Positions 48,451 to 59,816 are shown, counted from the first letter of the stretch. The stretch: DNA of 64,000 bases from Imbricaverruca yamaguchii (GCA_034440575.1 JAOTOL010001276.1:47501-111500), one strand, 5' to 3'. Notes: generated by a model not told the origin, from the letters alone. Translations and numbers: made by a program.

Positions 48451-48955
48451 CCTAGAATACTAATTTTTATGCATACAAGTAAAGGGGAAAATACTCCGCT
48501 AAAAGCTCATCATGCAAGCGACCTCCACGCTCATTTCCTGAACTAAGAGATCAATTGGTACATTTGTGATTCAAGATAATGCTTTCATAATTTGTGGAAT
48601 CTGTTTTCAAAAATACCATTTATGAATGCGATTTGGAAGATTCAACCACTTTTTCAGCATTGATGCCTATTTTTCAATTTGAATACTGAGAACATGCCTA
48701 CCTAGTTATTACAATGTAACGACATAAGCAAAACATAGATGTTAATTGGCAAATCTACAAGTGATTTGCATGCCACAATGCTTACCATGGTTTCAGATGC
48801 GGCCGGGAAAAGGCGCAGACATTATATTTAGGCTACCGGTCGAGGTATCCGTACCGGTTATGATATCAGGCACGCATAACCGGTATCCAACATCGCTGAC
48901 GAACAGACACGCGCAGACACGGAACCGGTAACAGGTAACGGATTTTCAAAATTGT
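48451..48955. other. Non-coding stretch, no gene recognised
   Basis: Lies downstream (minus direction) of the Star-like gene and probably includes its 3' flank. No feature recognised. Confidence 0.35.
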
Positions 48956-48959
48956 TTTT

Positions 48960-49160
48960 CATTACACTGATGCCACGGCCAGACACCACTGACTGTGGCA
49001 TCTCACTAATCTCGTGCTGACACTTGACGTCAGACTTTGAAAAGATTGGAAATGTCACCGACTGTGACATTTCACTGATATCGTGCTGCAAACTGACGTC
49101 AGTCGTTGAAAGGGTCGGTCAGCACCGACCGCGACATCTCGCTAATCTCTTGCCGCACCC
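48960..49160 (-). repeat. Three tandem ~68 bp units overlapping the 3' coding end of the Star-like gene
   Basis: Related units carry ACATCTCGCTAATCTC (49133), ACATTTCACTGATATC (49066) and GCATCTCACTAATCTC (48998), with GACGTCAG between them. The first unit encodes the protein's last residues (QEISEMSRSVLTDPFND, stop). The two further units lie past the stop and in another frame would read HDISEMSQSV and HEISEMPQSV. Confidence 0.65.
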
Positions 49161-52100
49161 GGCGCACAATGGCCTCGGCGTCGCGGGCGTACTCCGAGTC
49201 GCGCCGCACGAACAGCCAATCGTTCTGCAGTCGCATCGACAGGTAGCCGTGAGACTCCATGAGCCAGCGCATCTGGTCAGTCTGCGCGTTCCACATGAGG
49301 GTGAGGTATGTCTCCACCAGCATCATCTGAAACGGATGTTGGCCGTGATCCAGTTGTAAGCTACTGTGAAGCACCTTCCCAGCTGTGCGGCGGACCGTAG
49401 TGAACGACACTCACTGACGCCATACCAGAATACTATTGGGAAAACACCTACTGGAGCTCAGTCGTCATTAACATCAAATTATCGGACCTGAGCTGAAGTC
49501 AAAACGTGACACCACAGGAAACCACCGGAAAACAACATGTATACAAAGTACCATTCTTGGATGCAATAAGTACCATTCTAGGTTGGCATGTGATTCGAAA
49601 GGGCAATTCGACTAAGTCAGCAACTTTGCCCCACAGCGATCAAGATTTTACCTAGCACGGTTAGAGAATGTTACACCCACTCACCGAAAAAAGACCATTA
49701 GTTTGAACTTGTATACCCTGTATTGTCTATAACTGGTGGCAATCCGGTTTTGCGCATTCATCTTGCGAATGATCGCACTTAAAATAGGTGAGGTACAGCT
49801 CGATTCGCGAAGTGTTCGATGCCAATGGTTCTCCGTCCACCACAAATCCCAATAGAACATGCTTGCGAACATAAGTCTAGCACACATTATACCATGGAAC
49901 ATACTTCTAAGTGCAGCATGTGTACATGTTATATACACTATACACACCTTGATATCCACGCGATCCCACGGGATATAAGCCAGTACTCCCATCTCCATGC
50001 CTTCAATGTCCAGACTGAAGAGGTCAATCGAAGTACAGTTGCAGGCCAACAGGACCGAGTACAGCGGGTAGCAGTTTACTTGGTACTTCTCCATATTTTT
50101 TATAGGCCTCCGTGCTAGCAGCATGTCGGATAGCTTTTGCGACACAAAGCCGTCCTCCACTGTGCTGAGGCCCGATTGGAGTTGGTTACGCATCGTGGCC
50201 TGTCAGAAGGGCGAACGACCATGTCAAACAAACAGCCACGATATGGGCAGCAAGATCAGTGTTTGCAGCATACGTGAAGTGTTGCTTCTCCGTGATAAAG
50301 GCACTGCAACGTCGAGACCACCATGCTCCTCGCCGCTCACAACTAATGTCCAATGGAATTATATTTTAAGAATTCACGATGAATGAGTTCACTAACACGA
50401 GCATGCAATGTACATAATACATACTGGTCCAAACTCAGCACGGTTCCAGACCGTGCCACCAAATAGAATCCGCTCTCGTTTCGGTCACTGACAAAATACT
50501 AGTAGTAATTGTAGCGAGGTTCAGAATAATAGGAGAAGTCGAGCCTCTGGAATGGCCGCAATGCATCCGGTTGATAAGGTACACCGCACACGGCTGAACA
50601 GACGTGTCTATGACGAACTTGTCGGGGAACGTGGCAACATCCAGGTGGCATTCCTAACATATCCTGACACGATCGCCGCCGGCCGGAAGGGCTCCGTAAC
50701 CTGGCGGGTTGCTGTGCCAACAGTCCACCCTCACAGCACCTCCGTCTGCACAGAGCCCATCTCGACATCCGCTCGGTGCAAGTACATGGGACCTTGTGAC
50801 TACGCCACGCCTCTCGAGCAATGGCCTCTGCCTTGACTGACCAATAACAGTCCGGCATACACTGTAGCTACTGCGCCGCGCGAGTTCACCAATGAAAACG
50901 ATGCTTGTTCGAGATGATGTATAATGTAGGCGGTGCCGTGTTTATATATACCTGTACTTCGATGAAAATAAAGGGAGAGACCCAGGAGGCACTCAGAGAC
51001 GGACGCGGGTGTTTGTCATCTACCGGGGTAACGTCCGGTCACCTCAGTCCACTGGCATTGGCGACTCTAGTCGGGAAATTCGTGGCTGACTTTTAGTTCC
51101 TGGAACTTCTGAGCCGAAGTGGTTGAAAAGCGAGTCTTCTACACACCAAAACCGGGGTGTATAAAAACGCGCAGGTCAATTTCTAGTCTACCCACGGCCA
51201 GGGTAATAACTACCTGACACAATGGACCGTTCAGAAGTGGCTCTCCTTTGCCTTCTCGACCTCAGTAAATGTTTCGACGTAATAGGCCATACAAAATTGC
51301 TCACTAAACTGGAACTTAACGGAATGGATACTGGTTGGCTTAAGGCATACATGGGAGGCGGCACACAGGCTGTTAGTATTTTAGATCAGCGAGGAAACAG
51401 GCATCTCTCCTGTCACCCAAACAACATAGGTGTTTTTCAAGGCTCATCACTAAGTCCACTCCTCTATTGCATCTTTTCGAACGGCCTCAGCATACACGCA
51501 TCCGTAACACATGACACTGAGTTCGCGGACGACACCCAGGTCCTCATCTGCAGCCGCACATCCCATCTCCCCTAATTTGCTAAGGTGGATGGAGACATGT
51601 CCAAACAAACTCTACAACGAATTCCTAGATAACGGTTTGAAGGTAAACCCGACCAGAATTCAGTTTCTTACCTTCGAATCGTGTTTTAAAAAATTATTTG
51701 ATACGAATGTGTTTTAGTGACACGGAGATTAAGGAGAGCCGTCTACCTGCGAAATTGTCATACATGTGCAGACTATCACCTGCACCTGCCAGCCATACAT
51801 AGGAGCGATCCGCAGGACAGTTCTCTACTCGTTTGTCGTCCAATATGGCACACTTCTCATTGAAAGAAAAACATCGAGGCTGCCAAACTTGAAAAATACG
51901 AGTTGGCGTACCTCAACGAACAACACACAAAAGACTAAACAACAGAGATGTGTACAACACGAACACACCTTTAAGCCATCTCTTTCCTGTGATTCTAGGA
52001 ACTACTCGTGAATAGCTCATGTAGCTAGGACGGTGTGCATAGTGTATGTAGTGATGCGAGTATCGTATTGCCTTCGTATATGAATGTTTGCTGCGCGTCT

Positions 52101-53511
52101 GTTAACACTATTGACCCCAAACTTCTCCTCTCCTGCAAATATATGTGAGTTATACACATACTTTCTACAATAGCCACTCTATTTGAAGGGCATATACTCG
52201 TATCTTGAAGTACATGACATCAACACAGAAAATATTAGTTTTTAAACAGCAAAAACTCTAATAATATCTCGAGAATTTCGAGCATGTTATGTACCAGTAG
52301 TAAATAAGTACACGGCTGCAGAAAGCTGAGCATCAATCATGGCGAATACCATTACCAACCTGGGTTTGCCCACGCAAATTACTGAAAAAGCTAAGTTAAA
52401 AGTTAACCATCACCCAAAGCTCAAAGCAACCAGCATCACCCAACACCGCCAAGTAACCAACACCAGGCGTGCTTTTCTCTTAGACGCGGTCTTGTCCTGA
52501 ACCACTGGAAGGGCTCTGACGGAACAGCGAGGACCTCACCTGAGGCACGCGACAAGCCTAACCTGAAATGGCGCTCCCGTGTGACTAACGCACGCCTCCA
52601 GAGCCCAGGCGCGTCGGTTCCGGTAGCGAATGCCGGAGAACAGCTCTGTAGACGGCTCGATGAGCAGGCCGCGCCATCCAAACACACGCTCCAGCAGCAG
52701 CGAGTTGCTCATCGTCTCGCCGTCGTGTGCGCCAGTCTCCACGAAAAAGCCACCAGTCTGCGGCAGACAACAGAGTTGCAGCGCCACGCAGACTCGCGGC
52801 TATATCGTCAGGTTGGCTGAGCGCTTTTGTATCAGCTACACGTGTCTATTAGCTACTAGGGAGTAGACATTTCCATATTTCACGTTGCAACTAGGCTCGA
52901 TCAGAGTAAATGGCGACGATGCTGCCACACCCAATGGATCAAACAGCATCAGCCTCCATGCCACGGTAGAGAGTTTCATAATTCAAAACTGATAAAATTT
53001 AACAGGAAGCGTTAGGCCTCAAGCATAATGCAACTGCGTACGTTGGGGGAAAAGAAACGAAATTGCATGTCCTTGGATATTTCAAGGCTTTTATAATATA
53101 ATTAGTTCATAAGATGTTACCTACATTATGATGACATCCGGCAATCAGTCGACGGATAATTAACTGCACCATCACTCATTGCAATGCTTTTTCCAGCATG
53201 GAATGCAACAGAAAATGGCCAGCTGTTCACAGCCAAATTTGTCATAATTACAATTTGCACCTTGGGAGATAAATTGGCGGTGAATAACTTGGGATATGAT
53301 GGTGAAATGCACATCAGTCGATAGGTGATTAACTGCATTATCGCCTCAGGCAATGGTGGGAAATGAACACGACAACGAAATTATAGACACCTAGTCAGAT
53401 GTTCACCGCTGGAACATGGAATAATGACTGACGTCGTATTGGGCAGTAAAATGACTGTCCAGAAATATAGTGAATGATGGTGAAGTATACCTGACAAAAT
53501 GGGTCGTGACA

Positions 53512-53561
<50 letters not shown>

Positions 53562-54684
53562 TACCCATAATCTCAGGTATGCTTCACAATCATTCACTCG
53601 ATTTCAGGACTGTCATGTTACTGCTCAATATTATCTCAGTCATTTTTCGTCATTATGATCACGTCGTTTTTCTAAATGCATGTATGTTAGCATCTTAGTG
53701 TATGCTTCGTCCAATGCATGACGCTAGTTTCGCCGACCAGTCATATGTCCCCGCTTGGCATGTAACGGCAGAGATGATTACATTTCAAATGAAAGAGCCA
53801 TGGCTCTTTTGTAGTAGTAGACGGCGAGGGCCGTGGTGCCGTAGCGCGCACCGACCTTGTTCCTGGTGAGTGCCTGCACCACGCGCACTTGCTCCGCCTG
53901 GCCCCATTCGTGGCGTTCGGGCATGGAGAGGCGGTACGGGTCAGAGGATGGCGGCAGCAGCCGGCCGCTAATCTCAGCCACCAGCACCTGGTCGTCCTGC
54001 GCCGGAGTCAGCTGCACCCATCTGTCTGTGGAGGGAGGGGGCTTTAGGGCGTACAGAATGTACTGGTCGTGTAGCATTTGTCCTATGGCCAGCACTGGTC
54101 AATGCACTACCGATACAGCCAATCTACCGCAAGTCAGCACACGGGCAGTCGGCTGGCATCTGGACATGGTGTAGATATGTCCAGGGATGCTGGACATGCT
54201 GTCTCGGCCCATGACAGAGTACCCGTCCCCAGAGGACAAAGCAGCTGGCTGCCCTTTGAATATGTACTGTGTGGTACAGCGCAAGTCCGTGCATGTACGT
54301 CAAGACGAGCCGATTTCGATGAAGCTATGACCAAATTCAAGCGCGCAGGATTAAATGATGGATACAACTTTTAGTTACAATGCAATTGCTGAAAACATTG
54401 AGTTGAGGATGACCTAGACGTTGAAAGCACGCTGCAAATGCCGACTAGCTCAAACACCTTTACTAATGTAAGCTGTTCTCCTGGAGTCGGCCTGCAGACT
54501 GGGGAGACAACTCTCCTCATGTCAGCTGTGTGCTGTTTGCCGGCCTGCAGACTGGAGAGACATCTCTCCTCATGTCAGCTGTGTGCTGTTGGCGTTCCTG
54601 TTTGGTACTCACCCACAAGCCCCGTGTATGTGAACACGAGGACAATTGTGGTCGCGACCAACGACTCCTTGAGCTGGAACCTCG
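49099..54684 (-). CDS. Star-like / FkbM-domain single-pass membrane protein (five exons seen, 5' end missing)
   Basis: Exons on the minus strand are 54684-54613, 54025-53856, 52757-52563, 50199-49948 and 49326-49099 (stop TGA). All four joins have GT donors, AG acceptors and matching phases (first phase 1, others 0). They give about 304 residues. In order: a membrane segment (LVATTIVLVFTYTGLV); a linker with LLPPSSDPYRLSMPERHEW; the first FkbM block (GGFFVETGAHDGETMSNSLL, GWRGLLIEPSTELF, ACVSHTGAPF); CYPLYSVLLACNCTSIDLFS followed by LDIEGMEMGVLAYIPWD; and a final HGYLSMRL segment. This order is that of Star family proteins: FkbM-type methyltransferase-like fold on the lumenal side of one membrane anchor. 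Drosophila Star assists EGF-ligand export, but a whole family shares this fold, so no specific role is claimed. The first coding exon(s), which must end in phase 1, were not found. The intron 52562-50200 holds a LINE fragment. Confidence 0.85.
51222..52020 (+). pseudogene. Jockey/CR1-like LINE reverse transcriptase fragment (in intron)
   Basis: The frame at 51222-51575 reads LCLLDLSKCFDVIGHTKLL, GVFQGSSLSPLLYCIFSNGL and FADDTQVLI: the three core blocks of a non-LTR reverse transcriptase, including the FADD catalytic pair. A shift follows, with FLDNGLKVNP in another frame at about 51625-51650. Later scraps reach about 52020 through stops and shifts. Its sequence differs from the LINE at 36.3-37.7 kb, so it is another family. 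It lies antisense in the Star-like gene's largest intron. Confidence 0.8.
53517..53556. repeat. (TA)n microsatellite
   Basis: About 20 TA repeats. Around it, 53400-53640 shows a loose inverted repeat (AATGATTGTGA-like words on both sides), giving mirrored frames on the two strands. Confidence 0.85.
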
Positions 54685-55481
54685 CTGTGAAGCACAATAC
54701 AATTCGTCATCAAGGATTTAGTGAAGAAAGCATTGTCCACACTACTCCAACCCAATTTAATTGAGTGCTTAATGTAACCCAATTCTGCACAGCAAAGGCT
54801 CCATTACCTCATCGCTGCTCCACTACCAATATCTGCTTCACAGAGCACACTCTTCACTTTACGATCGTGAATGCCATGCAGGGTGGATATTTTACACTTT
54901 AGAAGAACTCTAGGAACGCGTACACCCAGATCTGCCTCGAACAAACGATTACATGCACATTGACCACGTTACGGGGTGGGGAGGGCACCTAGGCGCTCTT
55001 CCCTCTTAAATCTGGGTATTTAGCATTAACCCTATGGCGTTCACCGGATAGATTCGAACCAAAAACTGACCGGTGTCCCCACAACCCTCTGAAATTCGAC
55101 GTTCCGCGAGCTATGAAGATACTTGTGTCCCATGAACAATATCCATACCATAAAGAATGCCTGATGGCCTGCCCCATACTCGATCCTTCGGACTGAAGTT
55201 GAGTGGTCCCACTAAGCGACGAACATTATCACAGAACCATTTGGTAACGTATGCATAGGTCCCAATAATTTTCACCGAACAATTTCTTTACCAGCTTTAT
55301 AGTCGCCCATATATGTCTGTACCCACCAGCACCCTGCATTGGAATACGACCATTCAACTAAAAGACATTGACTGATCATTGCACTGCAGACTGAAAATCG
55401 GAAGAACTGTTTCTTGTTGATAGTTGTGTTCACCGTTTGTCACTAGAATTAGATGGCTGCTTACATTGCAATAGGGGCATC
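54685..55481. other. Upstream flank or intron of the Star-like gene
   Basis: The missing first exon of the minus-strand Star-like gene should lie upstream of 54684, here or further on. No phase-compatible exon with a credible start was found. A tandem pair GACTGGRGAGACAWCTCTCC lies just inside at about 54497-54570. Confidence 0.35.
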
Positions 55482-55612
55482 TGTGGCACACCACTTCACC
55501 ACTTCACACCACTGTGGCACACCACTTCACCACTTCACACCACTGTGGCACACCACTTCACACCACTTCACACCACTTCACATCACTGTGGCACACCACT
55601 TCACAGACTAGC
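55482..55612 (+). repeat. ~31 bp minisatellite (TGTGGCACACCACTTCACC)
   Basis: Units start at 55482, 55513, 55544 and 55587. Each is TGTGGCACACCACTTCA plus one or more extra CACCACTTCA blocks, so length varies in 10 bp steps. Confidence 0.85.
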
Positions 55613-56099
55613 AGGCTTAATCAATCCTCCAGGTGATGCTGCTGGCCATGGCGGCAGATTGTGAAGCTTAACATTGATTCATGTTAGATCAGCGAAAATC
55701 TAGAACATTTTCAGAAAAAAGAATGAGGTCTTCTTTGTGATCCAGACCATGCAAATTATAGATATAACATTGTCATTCACCAATTGTATTTGGCTGAGTC
55801 AGCCTCAGCCAACGGAGAGTGCGCAAGCTGGGTACATGTTTGGAAAGTTAGCAAAGTTAGCAAGCTATCCCAACTTCTCTGCTTCTGTAGTTCGGAGACA
55901 GACATACGCTCATGAACACCGCAATGCTTGATATTGAGGGCGCCGCAATTTTCAGCTCTCTGTAAGATGCAGTAGCCCCATCGTAGTGGGGAAGACAGGG
56001 AAGGAACTCACTTAGTCACTCTCCGAATACCCTCAATTCACCTCGTACAACATCACTCACCGTTCTTCATCATTGACATATCGAACTACTTCTCCGCTA
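55613..56099. other. Non-coding stretch, no gene recognised
   Basis: Short frames only; nothing recognised. Confidence 0.4.
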
Positions 56100-56455
56100 C
56101 CGCGTACCATCCGCCACCTGCTGCGCTGCTGCCGCTCTGCTGAACACCGTTGCCGCTCTGGTGCCGCTCTGCCGAGCACCGCTGCCGCTCTGCTGCCGCT
56201 CTGCCGAGGACCGCTGTCGCTCTGCTGAGGATCACTGCCGCTCTGCTGTCGCTCTACTGATCACCGCTGCCACTCTGCTGCCGCTCTACTGATCACCGCT
56301 GCCGCTCTGCTGAGGACCGCTGCCGCTCTGCTGCCGCTCTACTGATCACCGCTGCCGCTCTGCTGAGGACCGCTGCCGCTCTGCCGCCGCTCTACTGATC
56401 ACCGCTGCCGCTCTGCTGAGGATCACTGCTGCTCTGCTGAGCACCGCTGCCGTCC
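56100..56455 (+). repeat. GC-rich tandem repeat (GCTGCCGCTCTGCTG units)
   Basis: About 350 bp of nested units built from CCGCTGCCGCTCTGCTGAGG and TCGCTCTACTGATCA. Frames across it are repeat artefacts. Confidence 0.8.
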
Positions 56456-56460
56456 GGTGT

Positions 56461-56545
56461 CTCCTTGTTCGACACCACTGCCTCCTTGTTCGACACCACT
56501 GCCTCCTTGTTCGACACCACTGCCTCCTTGTTCGACACCACCGAA
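56461..56545 (+). repeat. 21 bp minisatellite, four copies
   Basis: The unit CGACACCACTGCCTCCTTGT plus T starts at 56470, 56491, 56512 and 56533. Being a multiple of three it keeps frame (PCSTPLP repeat on the plus strand), but no gene context was found. Confidence 0.85.
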
Positions 56546-56825
56546 GTCCGCTGTTCCTATGCCGACCACCACCAACAATCGCCTGCCTTCTGCTGATCAC
56601 CACTGCCGCTCACTGCGCCGCCAAGAGCACAGGGCAGTGGCCATGGACTACACGCGGATCGCTCTCTGTGTTGACGGTGCGCTGGCGCGGCCAGTGAACT
56701 AGGAAGATGCCGACAAAAACGCACACAAAACCTCGCACAAAAAGCACCGGACAGCTGGCTATCATCCTCTCTGGTGGCATTGGTATTGGCGATTCGGTAT
56801 TTACACTTCGTCTGAAGCCAATGAG

Positions 56826-57015
56826 GGGGCGGGGATGGCCGAGTGGTTAAGGTGTCGAGCTATGGGTACCAAAGGTCCCGGGTTCGACTCTGGCGCCACT
56901 CAGGACATTTCCCAATCCCGCGGCCCACCAGCGAAACAGTGTGGGCGGCGCCATTAGCCGTGAATGTGCATAAAGTGTGTCGTGAACCAACCAATAAAAA
57001 AACAAATAAACAAAC
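56826..57015 (+). mobile_element. tRNA-derived SINE with A-rich tail
   Basis: The head resembles a tRNA with a long variable arm (Ser/Leu type): GATGGCCGAGTGGTTAAGG (A box) and GGTCCCGGGTTCGACTC (B box). The body (CAGCGAAACAGTGTGGGCGG) is followed by AATAAAAAAACAAATAAAC. An 11 bp duplication AAGCCAATGAG flanks it at 56815-56825 and 57016-57026. It is unrelated in sequence to the SINE family at 11.7 and 18.0 kb. Confidence 0.85.
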
Positions 57016-57026
57016 AAGCCAATGAG

Positions 57027-57272
57027 TATGCATGGGGAGGAGGCACGTGTGGATGCCCCCACCCTATATAATGGTGGAGCCCACTGGCCAACACAAGTCG
57101 TTCTTCAAGAGTCTCGAATGCACTTCCCACTCGAGCCATCAACTTTGTTTCGTCAACCGAATACATCCATCCAGGAACTTCCCCAGCAACGTCCCTCCGG
57201 GCTCTCCCTCCCCATAACAATCCCTGGATCCGCCCCTGTCTGAAGCGATTCGCCAAACCAGACCGAGATAAC
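57027..57272. other. Upstream flank, no gene recognised
   Basis: Overlapping frames on both strands without recognised motifs. Confidence 0.3.
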
Positions 57273-57464
57273 GCAGACCACCACTGGGTCGACAGCTGTC
57301 TGTCCAGTGGCAGACCACCACTGGGTTTATCGCTGTCTGTCCATTGGCAGACCACCACTGGGCTTATCACTGTCTGACCAGTGGCAGACCACCACTGGGC
57401 TTATCGCTGTCTGTCCATTGGCAGATCGCCACTGGGTCGACATCTGTCTGTCCAGTGGCAGACG
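57273..57464 (+). repeat. 37 bp minisatellite, five copies
   Basis: The unit begins GCAGACCACCACTGGG and starts at 57273, 57310, 57347, 57384 and 57421, with a partial sixth. Alternate units differ at the same positions (TCCAGTG or TCCATTG ends), which suggests duplication of a two-unit block. Confidence 0.9.
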
Positions 57465-58037
57465 ACTGCTGTAGGGCTGCGGCAAATAACCGCAAATTGT
57501 CAATTGATAGAGAGGGAGGTGTCAGGATGCTTTGGGAATAATTTATTGATATATCTATCGATATTTTAAAATACATATGACGGACTTTTACTATGCTTTA
57601 CAGCACATCAGAAGTTATGTGCCATTATTTAATTCATGAAAATACTTAGCAACGAATCGGCTTGTTAGTATCAATTTCCAACGACAATTCCTATTGCAAT
57701 GGGATGGGATAGCCCACGTGTTCATAATATAACGATTTAGCTATTACAAAGATTATATCGGCTTCTCTGGTCCATAAAATAACAAATACAGATTCAGAAA
57801 TTGGAGCCAACATATAGTTTTGACCATAGCTCCATGTCCAAGGGGTCAACTGACCGCTGCTACCTGTTGCCCGGCCCTGTCGGGTGCCATCGGCCCGCCC
57901 TGAGTGGGGCCCGGCGGCGGGCCGTGTCACACGTGGCGCGCGGCTGGCCTTTGCCGCTCGTCAGCGGGGCGGACAGGCGTGGGCGTGAGCGGGCAGGTCG
58001 GCGGACCGCCTGCCGCTGCCGACGACACTCTGCCACG

Positions 58038-59675
58038 ATGTGGAGCTGGCTGCTGATGGTCGGCCTCGGGGCGGTGGCGCTGGCCGCTCCGATCGACTCT
58101 CCCATCTCGTTCAAGTGCTGTCGCGAGAGCATCATCGACGACCCGACCGTGTTCAAGAGCGCCCCCGGTGTCACGTCGCTGGACGGGTGCAAGGCCTTCT
58201 GCAGCGCCAAGAAATACGGCAGTCCGGTGTTCCGCAAGTCAGGCTGGGGCTGCGCCACCACCACCTTCCTGAGGTGCAACGAGGTGGACGTGTCCAAGTG
58301 TCCTTCGGACGTCATCCAGGCGGGCGACTTCTACCGGCTGTACGCTGTGTCTGCCCTGCTCACGTCGGAGGTCACCGTCAGTCGGAGGATCAGGGGCTCT
58401 GTCGAGAGCACGATCCGGAAGAACACCAACGACGGCGGCACTGGTGAGACGGACGTGCTTGGCGGCAGCATTCTCACCGGCTTCAAGACCAGCGACCTCG
58501 GACTGACCCAAATTGCCGACAGACAAGACAAAACGGTCGACACCACGAAGAAGCTGATACGCACGCTCAACTTCGACGGCAACACACCCAAAATTGGCGG
58601 CCGCCTGGGTGGCATCCTGCGAGCAGGCGGCACGGGAGTTATCGATATCAACAACAAAGTGGAGGTCAACAAGGCGAATGTCTCCACCGTCGCCAAGGTC
58701 GACACAGTCACCGACAAGGAGAAAATCGACACGCGCGACCTGTCCGCAGGCAGCAAGACCGACTTCTTCAAGTCCGCTGAAAGCTCTTCAGTCTCCAGAG
58801 CGGGCAGTAAGAAGGACGACAGGTTAACTATCAGGAAAATTGACCGTACACAGGTGGCCGTCAGTGGAGACGCAACGGTGGACGCTGGCGCTCTGCTCGG
58901 CGGCTCGACCATCTCCTCCACCGTCGGCACCAGCGTTCCCGCCGGCTTTGGCAACGCCAACAAGGGTGTCACGGTGATAAAGGTCGTCGGCAGCGTGTCC
59001 ACGAATACATCCGGCAGCGGCTCGTTCGCTACCAACAGCAGAGCCGAGGTGAGCTCGGTCCGACTGCTGGAGCAGGGCGACCATGGTCTGCTGTCCCGCA
59101 AGAAGACCGAGCGAGTGGGCCGCCAGGTGGCCAACTCTGTCAGCGCTGGACTCATTAAGACGGAGACAGATCAGAGCGTCCTCAAAAAGAATGGTGTTGG
59201 CTCGATCGACCTGACCAACGAAAAGACGGTCGGCGTTCTGGATAGCACTACGCGAAAGCTGGCAGTCGACAGGGAGCGCACCAACGTCACCTCGACCAAA
59301 CAGTGCGGGTCGTGTGTGACTAGCGGCACCGACATCACCAGGAAGAAGGTGGTCGACGACACAATAGTCAAGGCCACAAGCGAATTCGAGAGAAGGAACG
59401 TGACCTCAATCACATCCACCGCCGACAAAGGCATCGTTCTGAAAGGCTCCACTGGCACACAGAAGAACGCCACCGCGTCAGATTCCGATGCCAGGGGCCA
59501 GGAGCTCCGCAATAAGCAAGGGACCACCAGAGCCGGGTGCGATAAGACCACTGGAGTTTGCAAGCACGTTTCCAAGATTTCGGGCCAGACACTGGTGACG
59601 TCTGCCAACAAGACCTTTGTGGAAGATGTGACCGAAACTAAAACGTCAAGTATTGTTGTTGCCAACTACCAATAA
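58038..59675 (+). CDS. Secreted Ser/Thr/Val/Lys-rich protein with Cys-rich N-terminus, unknown function
   Basis: Intronless frame of 545 residues. The start at 58038 was chosen over in-frame codons upstream because it has a good context (CTGCCACGATG) and begins a signal peptide (MWSWLLMVGLGAVALA, cleavage likely before APID). The upstream in-frame part is Arg/Pro-rich and reads as 5' UTR. Residues 22-105 form a compact region with seven Cys (27, 28, 51, 55, 72, 80, 88). Residues about 106-420 are long, Cys-free and low in aromatics, rich in S, T, V, K, D, G and N, with alternating polar/apolar stretches. Cys reappear as pairs at 423/426 and 501/508. Six N-x-S/T sequons occur. AATAAA follows at 59817-59822. 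GC-rich, codon-biased sequence contrasts with its flanks. I do not recognise the family. An extracellular structural or adhesive role is inference from composition only. Confidence 0.85.
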   Translation: MWSWLLMVGLGAVALAAPIDSPISFKCCRESIIDDPTVFKSAPGVTSLDGCKAFCSAKKYGSPVFRKSGWGCATTTFLRCNEVDVSKCPSDVIQAGDFYRLYAVSALLTSEVTVSRRIRGSVESTIRKNTNDGGTGETDVLGGSILTGFKTSDLGLTQIADRQDKTVDTTKKLIRTLNFDGNTPKIGGRLGGILRAGGTGVIDINNKVEVNKANVSTVAKVDTVTDKEKIDTRDLSAGSKTDFFKSAESSSVSRAGSKKDDRLTIRKIDRTQVAVSGDATVDAGALLGGSTISSTVGTSVPAGFGNANKGVTVIKVVGSVSTNTSGSGSFATNSRAEVSSVRLLEQGDHGLLSRKKTERVGRQVANSVSAGLIKTETDQSVLKKNGVGSIDLTNEKTVGVLDSTTRKLAVDRERTNVTSTKQCGSCVTSGTDITRKKVVDDTIVKATSEFERRNVTSITSTADKGIVLKGSTGTQKNATASDSDARGQELRNKQGTTRAGCDKTTGVCKHVSKISGQTLVTSANKTFVEDVTETKTSSIVVANYQ

Positions 59676-59816
59676 GGAGATCTATAAAAAACAGACTAGT
59701 GTCGCTTATGCAATGCCTCACTGGTTGCGTGAGTTTCCGATCAACAGTTTTGTTAGCATTGGCTACCGTTTAATGTTGGTGACCTCCGTCATTGCTTTGG
59801 AAGGCCTGTTTCACGG

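Noticed and set aside
56346..56702. Repetitive Arg/Trp or Pro/Cys/Ser frames
   Set aside because: Translations of GC-rich and 21 bp tandem repeats.
58331..59155. 274-residue minus-strand frame
   Set aside because: Shadow of the secreted-protein gene; no start context or motif of its own.
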